From assembly GCF_002954715.1 (NCBI RefSeq), contig NZ_MSCP01000001.1, forward strand, positions 194,836 through 258,835: a DNA stretch of 64,000 nt. The letters run 5' to 3'. Shown piece after piece: positions 53,430 to 61,956 of this stretch. Source of the DNA: Aliivibrio sifiae (GTDB taxonomy: Bacteria; Pseudomonadota; Gammaproteobacteria; Enterobacterales; Vibrionaceae). How positions within the stretch are numbered: position 1 is the first letter of the stretch; each line of letters opens with the position of its first letter. Both the position numbers and the translations under genes were made by a program. The notes under the pieces are model-generated. The model saw only the letters and a program-made list of their open reading frames with translations, was not told where the DNA came from and did not search any database.

Positions 53430-55154
53430 CTAACCACTTTTCGAGCTTTGTACTTGGTTCAAAATATCAATTGCCAGCTCTTCATTTCGATCAAAACAAG
53501 TCAGCAAGGTTTCGGTATGCCGAGCAGCACAGATACCATGTAAAGCTGCTAACTCTTTAATATATCGATCATCAGAGGCCATTAATTCCCTAATTTCAAG
53601 ACCTTTAGAGAACAGTCTTAACTCACTTGGAGGATTATCATGATTATAGTCAATACCATTGATATCGAGTACAGCTAAAGATTGCTCTATAACACGAGTA
53701 TCAACACCGTTAAGAGCGGCAATATCAATAGTTACGGAATATGGTTCAATAGCTAAAAGCTGAGCTACTGCTTGTGTAGCATTCGCTCCCATTTTCAAGC
53801 TTTCAGTTACATCTCTGGTAAGTAAGCATTGAATTGTGACTTTTAATTGATGAAAATCCTCTATGTCAGCAAGCTTCTCGGATAATTGATGTAATTCCTC
53901 ATGATTTGACAGCATCAATAACCTACCCGAAAGAAACTTTATTTTAGGGATATATCGTTTTCTTTCATATTCGTTAGTAGTAATTAGTAGTTCGAGATAT
54001 TCATAGATTTTCTCTAGCATATCGAACTTACAAGCCATAGCTTGTGAGATTAAGGTTTTAATCGATATTTCTCTAATAACTTTTTCAGACCAGCTATATT
54101 TCTTGATCCAATCGGCCATCTTTTCAATTGCTGAGGACTCCTTTACAGCAACAGAATAATCCAATATTGGTATACGGATGGAGTTATCCTTAAAGGCTTG
54201 CATCAAGTCGTCTTTTTGATCAGCATTGGCAAATAAAAAACGTTTCAAATTAGCAATTAACTTCATCCAATTGAGACTTATAGATGAATTGAAATCATTA
54301 GCACCTGCAAGCCATTCACTGTTGCTAACCGAAAAATCTTTTGCCCCATCATGTAGCTCAAGCCCTAAATCCGAAAAATCACTTTCAAGTTTATCTCGCC
54401 AAGACTCCAATTCACTCTGGCTTCCCACAAAAATTACGTCATCTACATATCGACAATAACGCCCATTTGTAAGTGCGTACATTTTCTTATCAATATCATC
54501 TAAGAGTAAGTTTGCTATGACATGACTAAGCATCGGTCCAGTTAATATACTATCACCAGTAGTATTTTTAACGTTTAGATCGATGTGGTTTCTGAGGATT
54601 TTTTCCCCTAATAATTTATACTTAGAGTCAATTCCAGAACTATCACATTTATCATTCCAAACCTTTAAGACATCTTCAGATTTAATGCTTGGATAAAATT
54701 TCTTGATATCAGTATATAGAACAAAGCTATTTTCATTTTCCCAGCAAAGATTTTCAATAAACTTATGTCGCTCTTTGACCCCATTAAAATATGGTGAGAA
54801 GATACCAGACAAATCACTTTCTTCGGCATACCTATAGCTGAATACATAAGGCTGGGGATGAAACTCCTGATACGCTGATAACTTACTTATGAGAAATGCC
54901 TCACTCAGTGTTTCATTTGGTGCTGGTAAGTACACATCTCGATAGACATATTGTTTATCGTTGTAATCTTTATAGTGGAAGCTTTTCAAATAGCCATATT
55001 CAGTCCCTTCTAATGTAAGTTTACAACATACTTCCTCTAGCCAGAAATCACTATTAGTACTAGAATTATTCAGGTAATACCGGAGTCCTAAATAAGCGTA
55101 AATATCTCTTCGTCGGTACTGATTCAACGTTTTTAGTGCTATTACTGAAGTCAT
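53430..55154 (-). CDS. Reverse transcriptase, UG/Abi-like (candidate defence RT)
   Basis: 574 aa. The catalytic Asp of motif A is in FVLYTDIKKFYPSIK (Asp149). LTGPMLSHVIANLLLDDIDKKM (about 205-225) replaces the usual PQG block. YVDD (236-239) is the motif C pair, and LELHDGAKDFS follows as the next block. RRRDIYAYLGLRYYL (residues 14-28) opens the protein. About 290 C-terminal residues are helical, repeat-like and without an endonuclease or maturase domain, so it is not a group II intron RT. No retron msr-msd-like inverted repeats flank it in the usual place. Layout and length fit the UG/Abi-type RTs, many of which defend against phage. Its ATG overlaps the upstream gene's stop by one base. 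Confidence 0.85.
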   Translation of the reverse strand: MTSVIALKTLNQYRRRDIYAYLGLRYYLNNSSTNSDFWLEEVCCKLTLEGTEYGYLKSFHYKDYNDKQYVYRDVYLPAPNETLSEAFLISKLSAYQEFHPQPYVFSYRYAEESDLSGIFSPYFNGVKERHKFIENLCWENENSFVLYTDIKKFYPSIKSEDVLKVWNDKCDSSGIDSKYKLLGEKILRNHIDLNVKNTTGDSILTGPMLSHVIANLLLDDIDKKMYALTNGRYCRYVDDVIFVGSQSELESWRDKLESDFSDLGLELHDGAKDFSVSNSEWLAGANDFNSSISLNWMKLIANLKRFLFANADQKDDLMQAFKDNSIRIPILDYSVAVKESSAIEKMADWIKKYSWSEKVIREISIKTLISQAMACKFDMLEKIYEYLELLITTNEYERKRYIPKIKFLSGRLLMLSNHEELHQLSEKLADIEDFHQLKVTIQCLLTRDVTESLKMGANATQAVAQLLAIEPYSVTIDIAALNGVDTRVIEQSLAVLDINGIDYNHDNPPSELRLFSKGLEIRELMASDDRYIKELAALHGICAARHTETLLTCFDRNEELAIDILNQVQSSKSG

Positions 55155-56104
55155 TAATTATTCCTAGGTAAGTCAAATCGATGAACTGACAATTGCACTC
55201 TAAACTCACCATCTATTAGAGAGTGCTTGCATATTGCAGTAGAGTTAAGCTGCTCAGTTTTTTGTTGATCAGACATTAAATAGCTAAGCTTGTCTGAAAA
55301 CCAATCTCTTAGTTTTGAAAAGAAACTAGTTACTTTATTAGTTTGAGGTTCAATCCAAATTACGGCACTATTATCATCGGTACTATGCCTAAAAATTTCC
55401 TCTAATGGCACAGTTGCCTTTTTCCATCGACCGCTGTCAGAAGCTAAGAAACCACTGAAATTACAAACAACTAGCATTCTGCTTTGACAATTAACACTCT
55501 TAACCGTCATCTCTCTAATTAGATTAGTGGTACTTTGTTTATTTAGTATGTCCCAATGCACAAAAGAGCTTTCCACTATTTTTATGGCTTGCTCCGCAAG
55601 CATAGGGGCGATGAATTCAAGTTGTGTTTTATAGTAGTCCAGAGCAAATTGTGAGATCTCACCAGCAACAATCACGACCTCAAGCGGATGCCTTGGAAGT
55701 ACATCTTTCTTACGTAATTCAGCGAAAGTGCAAAGTATAGAAATTGCAGCAGCACCACTACCACTTGGGATATCAGCAAGAAAAACTCGATTACCTGAAA
55801 ATAATTTTGCATATGCGTTAGAAACTTCTGTCAATTCGTGTTTAGGATCCAACATCGATAAAATGACTCTGGCACATGAGCCATTGTAACGCCAAGCTAA
55901 ATGCTTATTCGTGTCTTCTTGGCTAATTCCACCTATAAAGCCTTGTTCTGCTGGTGTTTTAGCCAGCTCTTCTAGCCCATTATTTGTTAGTAATTGCACC
56001 CAAGAACTGACTAGGTTATCTGGCAACTGCATTTCAGATTTAATTGAGCACCAAACTGTCTCTGGTAAGTCTTCCTGACTAATTAACCTTTTCAAATTAC
56101 ACAC
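55154..56104 (-). CDS. Uncharacterised partner of the reverse transcriptase (possible Rossmann/SAM-type fold)
   Basis: 316 aa, family not recognised. FLADIPSGSGAAAISILCTFAEL (about 108-130) resembles motif I of class I methyltransferases, and EVVIVAGEISQFALDYY (about 142-158) the following strand with an acidic residue. RMLVVCNFSGFLASDSG could be a motif IV region. So a Rossmann-like, perhaps SAM-binding, fold is possible but unproven. Its stop overlaps the RT start (TAATG), which indicates tight coupling and likely complex formation. It is the first gene of the operon, whose 270-bp upstream region contains a strong structured element. Confidence 0.6.
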   Translation of the reverse strand: MCNLKRLISQEDLPETVWCSIKSEMQLPDNLVSSWVQLLTNNGLEELAKTPAEQGFIGGISQEDTNKHLAWRYNGSCARVILSMLDPKHELTEVSNAYAKLFSGNRVFLADIPSGSGAAAISILCTFAELRKKDVLPRHPLEVVIVAGEISQFALDYYKTQLEFIAPMLAEQAIKIVESSFVHWDILNKQSTTNLIREMTVKSVNCQSRMLVVCNFSGFLASDSGRWKKATVPLEEIFRHSTDDNSAVIWIEPQTNKVTSFFSKLRDWFSDKLSYLMSDQQKTEQLNSTAICKHSLIDGEFRVQLSVHRFDLPRNN

Positions 56105-56273
56105 CTTATTTCTGAATTCTATCTATTATCACACACTTAATTGCATATTTCGCCTCAAAAAGTTTAATGGGTATTAGGGGGGCAGATACTGCTTTTTGCC
56201 AACTTGTGCAGTTGCAGATCCGAGTAGGAGGAAAAACTTAGCTGAGAGTCCATTTTTGCTCTGGAGTGAGAGT

Positions 56274-56329
56274 TACTGAGCAGCACTTCGCGATGCCCAG
56301 CAATAATTAAATGTATCGCGTACTCAGTA
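56274..56329 (-). ncRNA. Structured element upstream of the RT operon (candidate ncRNA or leader)
   Basis: Nested stems: outer TACTGAG/CTCAGTA and inner CGCGAT/ATCGCG, with a 20-base apical region. It sits in the 273-bp gap between integrase 2 and the RT operon (56105-56377), read before the operon on the minus strand. It has no T tail. Several defence RTs use an upstream non-coding RNA; that comparison is inference. Confidence 0.35.
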
Positions 56330-56377
56330 GCACAATCTTTTACTGAATAATCACTGCAACAAAAAAAGTAAAATAAG

Positions 56378-57646
56378 CTATTGGTTAATATTAATAATAT
56401 TGATTGTTTGCTTGAGTTTTTTAAGGTTCATACCTTTACCGTATCGATCGTAAGTAATGTTGTTTTGAGAATGTCCTAATATTTCACCAGCAAGAACAGC
56501 AGATACTTCGGCATGTTTTAGTTGAGTTGCAACCGTGTGCCTAAATGAGTGAAAGTCATGCCCACGTTCAAATCCTAGCTTGCTTTTAAACCGTCCAAAC
56601 CATTTGGAAGCGGCTGTACCAAAACCATCACGTTCTTGTTTAAGGGTAGGGAAGATTCGTTCATGTTGTACGCTGTTGATGAAGTCAATAAAGCCAAGTT
56701 CTAACAGTTTGTCATGAATCGGGATTAACCTGCGGCTACTGTTGTTTTTGAGCCGTTGTCCCTCAAGCTTATCGTCAATCTTAATGACCCATATACCCTC
56801 TTTGTTACATATATCTTGGCGATAGAGTTGACAGAGCTCGTTTAAACGTGCGCCAGTGTATAAGCCTAGAAGTGGCAGCCAGTAGTAATGAGGATGTTTA
56901 TATTTCTTCTGGGTATGGATCTCTGTATTGAACAGTTTTTTAAGGTCAGCATGGCTGTAGGCGTTTTTGGCTTCGCTGTCCTTGCGAGTTTTCTTGAATC
57001 TCATCCCCTTAAATGGGTTGATGTCCGTCATTTCCATCTGCAAACACCATTCAAAAAAAGACGAGCATTTTTGAATGTAATCTTTGACGCTCTCAGTGCT
57101 TAGGGTGGGAAGTTTATGTTTTTTATTAGCTTCTATTAGCTGCTGACCTTTCATCCGATCAAATTTCTTATGTTTAGTTGCATTGACAGGATATTGGTTC
57201 AACAAGGAGCGAGCCTCTTCTGCTTGAAGTCGACGAATATCTTTTATGCCTTTAGCTCTGAGCAGCGTAAGTACGATATGACATTTCGCATAAGCCATAC
57301 CAATTGTTTTTGGATTAACGAGATCTTGTTTGGAGTCTCTGTACTTTTCGAGACACTTGAAAGGGTCTAGTGATGTTGTTTTTGCTTTCGGAATTAAAAA
57401 TGCAGGTGATGCAGGTTTCTCAGGTGCGTGAAATTCTGTTTTAGAGGCAGATAGGGGCGTATTGTTCTGAATCGAAATACGTATTTCTAGTTCTATCTGT
57501 AATGCTTTAACTAATGCAATTTGTCTGTCGGATGTACGAAGAGAGCGTTTGATTTCGTATTTACTGTCGAAAAGGTGTCGATGGCGTAGGGGAATTTGAT
57601 ATCTGAATAGCCAGTTACCAGTTTTTGATATTTTTAGACCGCGCAT
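56378..57646 (-). CDS. Tyrosine recombinase / integrase 2 (ssrA-proximal)
   Basis: 422 aa. N-terminal arm-binding region (GNWLFRYQIPLRHRHLFDSK), core-binding domain (about 90-200) and catalytic domain with Arg in YTGARLNELCQL, HSFRHTVATQL, LGHSQNNITYDRYGKG (second His and Tyr nucleophile). It ends about 90 bp from attR and points inward, the classic place for the integrase that inserted the element in ssrA. The start codon ATG 57646 lies beside the TTTTAGTACC repeats that may be its arm sites and operator. Confidence 0.92.
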   Translation of the reverse strand: MRGLKISKTGNWLFRYQIPLRHRHLFDSKYEIKRSLRTSDRQIALVKALQIELEIRISIQNNTPLSASKTEFHAPEKPASPAFLIPKAKTTSLDPFKCLEKYRDSKQDLVNPKTIGMAYAKCHIVLTLLRAKGIKDIRRLQAEEARSLLNQYPVNATKHKKFDRMKGQQLIEANKKHKLPTLSTESVKDYIQKCSSFFEWCLQMEMTDINPFKGMRFKKTRKDSEAKNAYSHADLKKLFNTEIHTQKKYKHPHYYWLPLLGLYTGARLNELCQLYRQDICNKEGIWVIKIDDKLEGQRLKNNSSRRLIPIHDKLLELGFIDFINSVQHERIFPTLKQERDGFGTAASKWFGRFKSKLGFERGHDFHSFRHTVATQLKHAEVSAVLAGEILGHSQNNITYDRYGKGMNLKKLKQTINIININQ

Positions 57647-57648
57647 AT

Positions 57649-57670
57649 TTTAGTACCTAGTTTTAGTACC
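57649..57670. repeat. Tandem TTTTAGTACC repeats (putative integrase arm sites)
   Basis: TTTTAGTACC at 57649-57658 and 57661-57670, 12 bp apart, just upstream of integrase 2. A third TTTAGTACC lies near attL at 48313. Confidence 0.5.
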
Positions 57671-57701
57671 AAACAGTCAAAAAGCTAACTAAAAAACATA
57701 A

Positions 57702-57735
57702 AAAAAGCGGTAAATCAGTGATTTACCGCTTTTTC
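57702..57735 (-). terminator. Island-supplied ssrA terminator
   Basis: AAAAAGCGGTAAATC pairs with GATTTACCGCTTTTT, a long stem ending in a T run on the minus strand, directly after the tmRNA 3' end. It differs in sequence from the displaced terminator at 48192-48227. Confidence 0.85.
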
Positions 57736-57760
57736 CAAACGTTTGGTGGAGCTGGGGGGA
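57732..57760. repeat. attR: right 29-bp direct repeat in ssrA
   Basis: Identical to 48225-48253. It covers the last 17 bases of tmRNA and 12 bases beyond, including the CCA end. Confidence 0.95.
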
Positions 57761-58110
57761 TTTGAACCCCCGTCCGAGAACCGTTCACCGTTGGCGCTAC
57801 ATGTTTAGTCGATCTTTAATTTCACCGTAAAACTGCGAACCGACACGCTATCTTATGGCTAACCTGAATTATAATTCGAACTTCATCTCTCAGGTGGGAG
57901 AATCCATTCTAGTTCGTTTGGGTTTGATCCCCTGTTATTCCCCGTCTTACAAACGGAAGCTAGGGCAGGAGAGCTCTGAGCAGGTTATTAAGCTGCTAGT
58001 GCGTAGTTTTCGTCGTTTGCGACTATTTTTTTGCGGCTTTTTACGTGGCCAACCGCCCCACGACATGCTCCTCGGGTTTCAAAATTCCCGTCGAATCCTG
58101 AATCAGCCCC
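57744..58110 (-). ncRNA. ssrA: Transfer-messenger RNA
   Basis: 367 nt. The 5' end GGGGCTGATTCAGGATTCGA (58110 downward) and the 3' end CCCCAGCTCCACCA (ending at 57744) form the tRNA-like domain with encoded CCA. The T-arm GGTTCAAATCC is recognisable. The resume region at 58020-57988 codes for ANDENYALAA plus two stops, so the tag is AANDENYALAA. With SmpB, encoded 71 bp upstream on the same strand, it rescues stalled ribosomes. It is the integration target of the island but remains intact. Confidence 0.97.
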
Positions 58111-58181
58111 AAAGTTGTTACCAGATGATACTAACAGAAAAACAGCGTCTGTCTAGCTAGTATCCATCTAACTGGTTGAAA

Positions 58182-58667
58182 TTAACGCAAACTACTCTTC
58201 ATAATTCGTGCTTTATCTCTGTTCCAGTCTTTTTCTTTTGAATCTGTACGTTTATCGTGCAGTTTCTTACCTTTTGCTACGCCAACCTTAATCTTCGCCC
58301 AAGAGCGAACCCAGTACATTGTTGTTGCAACAAGAGTCATACCCTCACGGTTTACACGACCGATGAGGTTATCAATTTCTTTACGGCTCATTAGCAATTT
58401 ACGAATACGAGTTGGATTCGCTACAACATGAGTCGATGCTGCTTGCAGTGGTGTGATGTTCATACCACTAATGAAAATTTCGCCGTCGCGAACATAAACA
58501 TAGCTTTCCGCGATATTAACTTTACCAGAACGAAGAGATTTAACTTCCCAGCCTTGGAGTTCAACCCCTGCTTCGATTTCATCTTCAATGAAATATTCGT
58601 GGCGAGCTTGCTTGTTCATAGCAATGGTATTACTGCCCGCTTTATCTTTTGATTTTTTCTTTGCCAT
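58182..58667 (-). CDS. smpB: SsrA-binding protein
   Basis: 161 aa from ATG 58667. A GTG three codons earlier is in frame but would add residues absent from the family, and E. coli SmpB (160 aa) begins MTKKK, close to MAKKK here. Hallmarks are the beta-barrel segment [24 protein letters not shown] (in part) and the basic C-terminal tail [19 protein letters not shown]. It binds the tRNA-like part of tmRNA and delivers it to stalled ribosomes. The next gene on the strand is ssrA. Confidence 0.97.
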   Translation of the reverse strand: MAKKKSKDKAGSNTIAMNKQARHEYFIEDEIEAGVELQGWEVKSLRSGKVNIAESYVYVRDGEIFISGMNITPLQAASTHVVANPTRIRKLLMSRKEIDNLIGRVNREGMTLVATTMYWVRSWAKIKVGVAKGKKLHDKRTDSKEKDWNRDKARIMKSSLR

Positions 58668-58766
58668 AATGCCCACATTATACTGATAGAGAAGTGGTTT
58701 GACTATATATACTCAAGCTAATTCAAGATGGTATGATGCTTACCTCTATAATGTAAAGGATAATTT

Positions 58767-59204
58767 ATGCCTCAGGTTAGCCGATCTGCATTAGTGCCGT
58801 TTAGCGCAAAGCAGATGTACGATTTAGTCAATGATGTTGCCTCATACCCTCAATTTCTACCAGGGTGCTCTGGCTCACAGATCATCGAGCAAACTAAAGG
58901 CTCAATGATCGCATCTGTTGATGTTGCTAAAGCAGGTATAAAAAAAACATTTACGACAAAGAATACATTAGTTGACTCTGAAGTCATTGGTATGAATTTA
59001 GTCGATGGTCCTTTCAAATCACTTACTGGTGGTTGGCATTTTATTGCACTCGATGAAACGGCTTGTAAAGTAGAATTAAAGCTCGAATTTGAATTTTCAA
59101 ATGCCTTGGTAGCAATGGCGTTTGGTAAGGTATTTCAAGAGCTAACGAACAATATGGTGAATTCATTTACCCAAAGAGCGAAGCAGGTTTATGTCAGTAA
59201 TTAA
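58767..59204 (+). CDS. ratA: RatA: START-fold ribosome-association toxin / coenzyme Q-binding family
   Basis: 145 aa, START/Coq10-like fold. PFSAKQMYDLVNDVASYPQFLPGC near the N-terminus and the amphipathic C-terminal helix FQELTNNMVNSFTQRAKQVY are family marks. E. coli RatA (YfjG) has been reported to block ribosome subunit association, while the family is also linked to ubiquinone. Which role holds here is open. It is transcribed divergently from smpB and overlaps rnfH by 14 bp. Confidence 0.9.
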   Translation: MPQVSRSALVPFSAKQMYDLVNDVASYPQFLPGCSGSQIIEQTKGSMIASVDVAKAGIKKTFTTKNTLVDSEVIGMNLVDGPFKSLTGGWHFIALDETACKVELKLEFEFSNALVAMAFGKVFQELTNNMVNSFTQRAKQVYVSN

Positions 59205-59502
59205 TGAGATGATCCACGTTGAAGTGGTCTATGCGCTGCCTACAGAGCAAGTGGTTTTTAAACTTGCTGTAAAAGCAGACCAAACAGTAGAAGAGATCAT
59301 TAGGCAATCTGGTGTGTTAGAGCGCTATTCTGATATCGACCTTACCGTGAATAAGGTCGGTGTATTTAGTCGAAATATAAAGTTGGATGCGACAATTAGA
59401 GATAAAGATCGTATTGAAATTTATCGTCCTTTATTAGCTGATCCAAAAGAGATTCGTCGAAAAAGAGCAGAACAAGCGAAAAAAGAAGCAAGAAAGAAAT
59501 AG
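59191..59502 (+). CDS. rnfH: RnfH/RatB ubiquitin-fold protein
   Basis: 103 aa. MIHVEVVYALPTEQVVFKL and DRIEIYRPLLADPKEIRRKRAEQ are typical of the RnfH (RatB, UPF0125) family, a beta-grasp fold. It overlaps ratA by 14 bp, as in other gammaproteobacteria. Despite the name it is not part of the Rnf complex here. No antitoxin activity is proven. A Lys/Glu-rich tail ends the protein, and a strong terminator follows. Confidence 0.92.
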   Translation: MSVINEMIHVEVVYALPTEQVVFKLAVKADQTVEEIIRQSGVLERYSDIDLTVNKVGVFSRNIKLDATIRDKDRIEIYRPLLADPKEIRRKRAEQAKKEARKK

Positions 59503-59525
59503 TGAAAACTGCTTTCTAAAGTGAA

Positions 59526-59565
59526 TAAAAAACCGGAGTTCGTTTTACGAACTCCGGTTTTTTTG
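59526..59565. terminator. Bidirectional terminator between rnfH and bamE
   Basis: Perfect stem AAAAACCGGAGTTCG/CGAACTCCGGTTTTT with a five-base loop and T runs on both sides. Confidence 0.92.
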
Positions 59566-59589
59566 TATTTAGTGCTTCTTTAAAGAAAA

Positions 59590-59946
59590 TTAAATCTTCT
59601 CGTAGAAACTATCACTCATAGGAAACACACCATCAATACTGGTTAAATTTCCATTGTTATCAAAGTGAACAATAAGATCTTTTTGTACTGAATCTTCATG
59701 GCCATGAGTAAATAGGTAAATATAGTACCAAGTATTTGGGTAGCCTGATTCAACAAGCATTGGAGAACCCATAACAAACTGTACTTGTTGTTTTGTCATT
59801 CCAAATCGCAGTTTATCGACGGCTTCCTGTTCGACGTAATTACCTTGGGTAATATCGATTCGATATACCAATGGTTCTAATAGCGAGCAACCACCCAGAA
59901 GTCCAACAGCAAGGGGTAGAGCAATGATCCATTTTTTGAATTGCAT
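59590..59946 (-). CDS. bamE: Outer-membrane assembly lipoprotein BamE (SmpA)
   Basis: 118 aa lipoprotein with lipobox LGGC (Cys20). [28 protein letters not shown] (in part) and [21 protein letters not shown] are the SmpA/OmlA-fold hallmarks. It is a component of the Bam complex that inserts beta-barrel proteins into the outer membrane. It lies between rnfH (convergent) and recN, the conserved context. Single gene. Confidence 0.96.
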   Translation of the reverse strand: MQFKKWIIALPLAVGLLGGCSLLEPLVYRIDITQGNYVEQEAVDKLRFGMTKQQVQFVMGSPMLVESGYPNTWYYIYLFTHGHEDSVQKDLIVHFDNNGNLTSIDGVFPMSDSFYEKI

Positions 59947-60096
59947 AGTTCGTACAGCTTAGCCTTTAAAATAATGATTAGATGATAAACAAGCTGACCT
60001 AATAAGTAAAAAGGTTAAGCGTGTTCTGATGTGTTTTGACCCTAAATTTTGAATCTAGTTGCATTCTATTGTGAGTTTTCAGAGGAAAATGGAAAT

Positions 60097-60134
60097 AAAA
60101 AAGCCAATATCATGAGTTTGATATTGGCTTTTAT
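60097..60134. terminator. Terminator after recN
   Basis: AAAAGCCAATATCA pairs perfectly with TGATATTGGCTTTT around a six-base loop. T-rich on the minus strand after the recN stop. Confidence 0.85.
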
Positions 60135-60162
60135 TGGTTTATATCACTATAAGTCGGTGCGG

Positions 60163-61830
60163 TTAAGCGGCATTTAGCAACTCTTTTGCATTCGCTAATG
60201 TGTGGTCTGTAATTTGCGTACCACCTAGCAAACGAGCTAACTCTTCGATGCGTTCTTCTGTGCTTAATGCTCGCATTTGAGTTTCTGTCTTACCTGAATT
60301 GGTGTGCTTAGCAACAAATAATTGGTTATGCCCACAACCCGCAACTTGCGGTAAGTGAGTAACACAAAGTACTTGGGTTGATTCGCCAAGTGTTCGCAAC
60401 ATTTTACCAACTACTGCTGCGGTTGGTCCGCTAATACCTACATCAACTTCATCGAAAATCAAACTTGGCGTATCGACTTTTTGAGCAGTGATAACTTGAA
60501 TTGCTAAAGAGATACGAGATAACTCACCACCAGAGGCTACTTTTGCAATAGGGTGCAAAGGTTGACCTGGGTTTGTTGAAACTTTAAAGCATAAAGTATC
60601 TATACCAAGCGGTGATATTTTAGTCACACCATCGCTTTCTATTTGGATATCAAATACCGCTTTTTCCATGCTTAGCGTTTGCATACTTTCGGTGATTTTG
60701 TTGTTTAATTCTTTTGCATAGCGTTGACGACTTTTGGTGAGTTTATGTGCCGCTTCTAAAAAGTGCAGTTTTAGTTCTTCGACTTCTTGCTCTCGTTGCT
60801 CACGTTTTTCATCTGAGCAATCAAGACGATCGTATTCTGCTAATAATTGTTGATGGTGTTCATACAACTCTTCGGCAAGTACGTGATGTTTTTTAGCCAT
60901 AGACATTACTCGGCTAAAACGTTCTTCAACAAATGCGATTTGCTCAGGGTCAACATCGATACAATCTAAATAATTTTTTAATTCATGATTGGCTTCTTCA
61001 ACTTGTATCATAGCTTCATTAAGCATCTCTGATAATGGTGCTAGTTGAGGGTCTAATTGACCAAGTTGTTGAATATGATTGTTCGCATATTGCAGCAATT
61101 GAAGTGCATTTACTTCGTCATTTTCATATAAGACAGACACCGCTTGTTGGCAGTAATCTACTAACTCACCAGAATTAGAAAGACGTTTATGATCTTCTTC
61201 TAGTTGTACGAATTCTTCTTCGCCTAAAGCCAGCTCGTTTAATTCTTTTATTTGATATTCAATTAATTGCTTTTGAGCTTCATTTTGTTGACTGTTCTTG
61301 ATGAATTGCTTTAGGGAATTATCTGCTTGACGCCACGCTTGGTAACGGCTGCGTGTTTTATTTAGTAAAGAAACATGCCCCGCATACTGATCTAACATAT
61401 TCAATTGATAGTCTGGTTTCATTAATTCATGATGAGCATGTTGCCCGTGAATATTAATCAGTAGGTGACCTAGTGTTTTTAGTTGTGCAGCAGGAACAGG
61501 ACTACCATTGATAAAGCCGCGAGAGCGACCTTCTTTAGTGATTACACGGCGTAAAATACACTCATTACCATCATAGAGTTCATTGTCTTCTAACCATCGT
61601 TTAGCATTTAGGTTATTTTCTAATGTGAAGAGTACGGTGATCTCTGCTTTCTCTTCTCCTTGGCGAACCATAGAAGCTTCGGCGCGATCGCCTAAACATA
61701 AACCAAGTGCATCAATAGCAATAGATTTACCTGCACCAGTCTCACCAGTAATAGTGGTCATGCCTTTGGTTAAATCAAGCTCTAATGATTTTACAATTGC
61801 GAAATGAGTAATTTTGATATGTGCCAACAT
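60163..61830 (-). CDS. recN: DNA repair protein RecN
   Basis: 555 aa from ATG 61830 (E. coli 553). Family members begin [13 protein letters not shown] or similar; the 12 codons upstream in the same frame run towards the LexA operator and are not part of the protein. Walker A GETGAGKS (about 30-37), central coiled coil (about 155-380), signature [13 protein letters not shown] and Walker [13 protein letters not shown] are present. RecN is an SMC-like ATPase for double-strand-break repair. It is strongly SOS-controlled here by a double LexA operator at 61865-61904. Confidence 0.97.
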   Translation of the reverse strand: MLAHIKITHFAIVKSLELDLTKGMTTITGETGAGKSIAIDALGLCLGDRAEASMVRQGEEKAEITVLFTLENNLNAKRWLEDNELYDGNECILRRVITKEGRSRGFINGSPVPAAQLKTLGHLLINIHGQHAHHELMKPDYQLNMLDQYAGHVSLLNKTRSRYQAWRQADNSLKQFIKNSQQNEAQKQLIEYQIKELNELALGEEEFVQLEEDHKRLSNSGELVDYCQQAVSVLYENDEVNALQLLQYANNHIQQLGQLDPQLAPLSEMLNEAMIQVEEANHELKNYLDCIDVDPEQIAFVEERFSRVMSMAKKHHVLAEELYEHHQQLLAEYDRLDCSDEKREQREQEVEELKLHFLEAAHKLTKSRQRYAKELNNKITESMQTLSMEKAVFDIQIESDGVTKISPLGIDTLCFKVSTNPGQPLHPIAKVASGGELSRISLAIQVITAQKVDTPSLIFDEVDVGISGPTAAVVGKMLRTLGESTQVLCVTHLPQVAGCGHNQLFVAKHTNSGKTETQMRALSTEERIEELARLLGGTQITDHTLANAKELLNAA

Positions 61831-61864
61831 AAGCCATTCTCTGTGAAATTTAAACACTAAAAAC

Positions 61865-61904
61865 ACTGTATAAAGAAACAGTATATACTGTTTCTTTATA
61901 CAGT
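61865..61904 (-). promoter_or_regulatory. Double LexA operator of recN, perfect 40-bp palindrome
   Basis: Two SOS boxes, CTG-N10-CAG at 61866-61881 and 61888-61903, are inverted copies of each other. Together they form a perfect 40-bp palindrome centred at 61884/61885, 35 bp upstream of the recN start. Confidence 0.92.
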
Positions 61905-61956
61905 AAAGTTTAAATTAACTTTTTGTGAGTGGCTTATCTTTATCTGTATTTAGAGA

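Larger units (their letters stand above)
48225..57760. mobile_element. Genomic island integrated in the 3' end of ssrA
   Basis: A 9.5-kb segment bounded by 29-bp direct repeats of the ssrA 3' end. It contains a tyrosine recombinase at each end, a DUF3987 protein, an HUH-type protein with a nearby hairpin, a small unknown protein and a reverse transcriptase operon. The island supplies a new terminator to ssrA at 57702-57735. tmRNA genes are common integration sites for such elements. No conjugation or capsid genes are present, so mobility would need a helper or replication via the HUH protein. Confidence 0.92.

Noticed and set aside
53430-55154. Retron or group II intron as explanation of the reverse transcriptase
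   Set aside because: No maturase or endonuclease domain, no intron-like flanks, no msr-msd layout before the RT, and the protein is much longer than retron RTs.
57855-58160. 101-codon plus-strand ORF over the tmRNA gene
   Set aside because: It is antisense to ssrA, whose ends, tag and T-arm are unmistakable.
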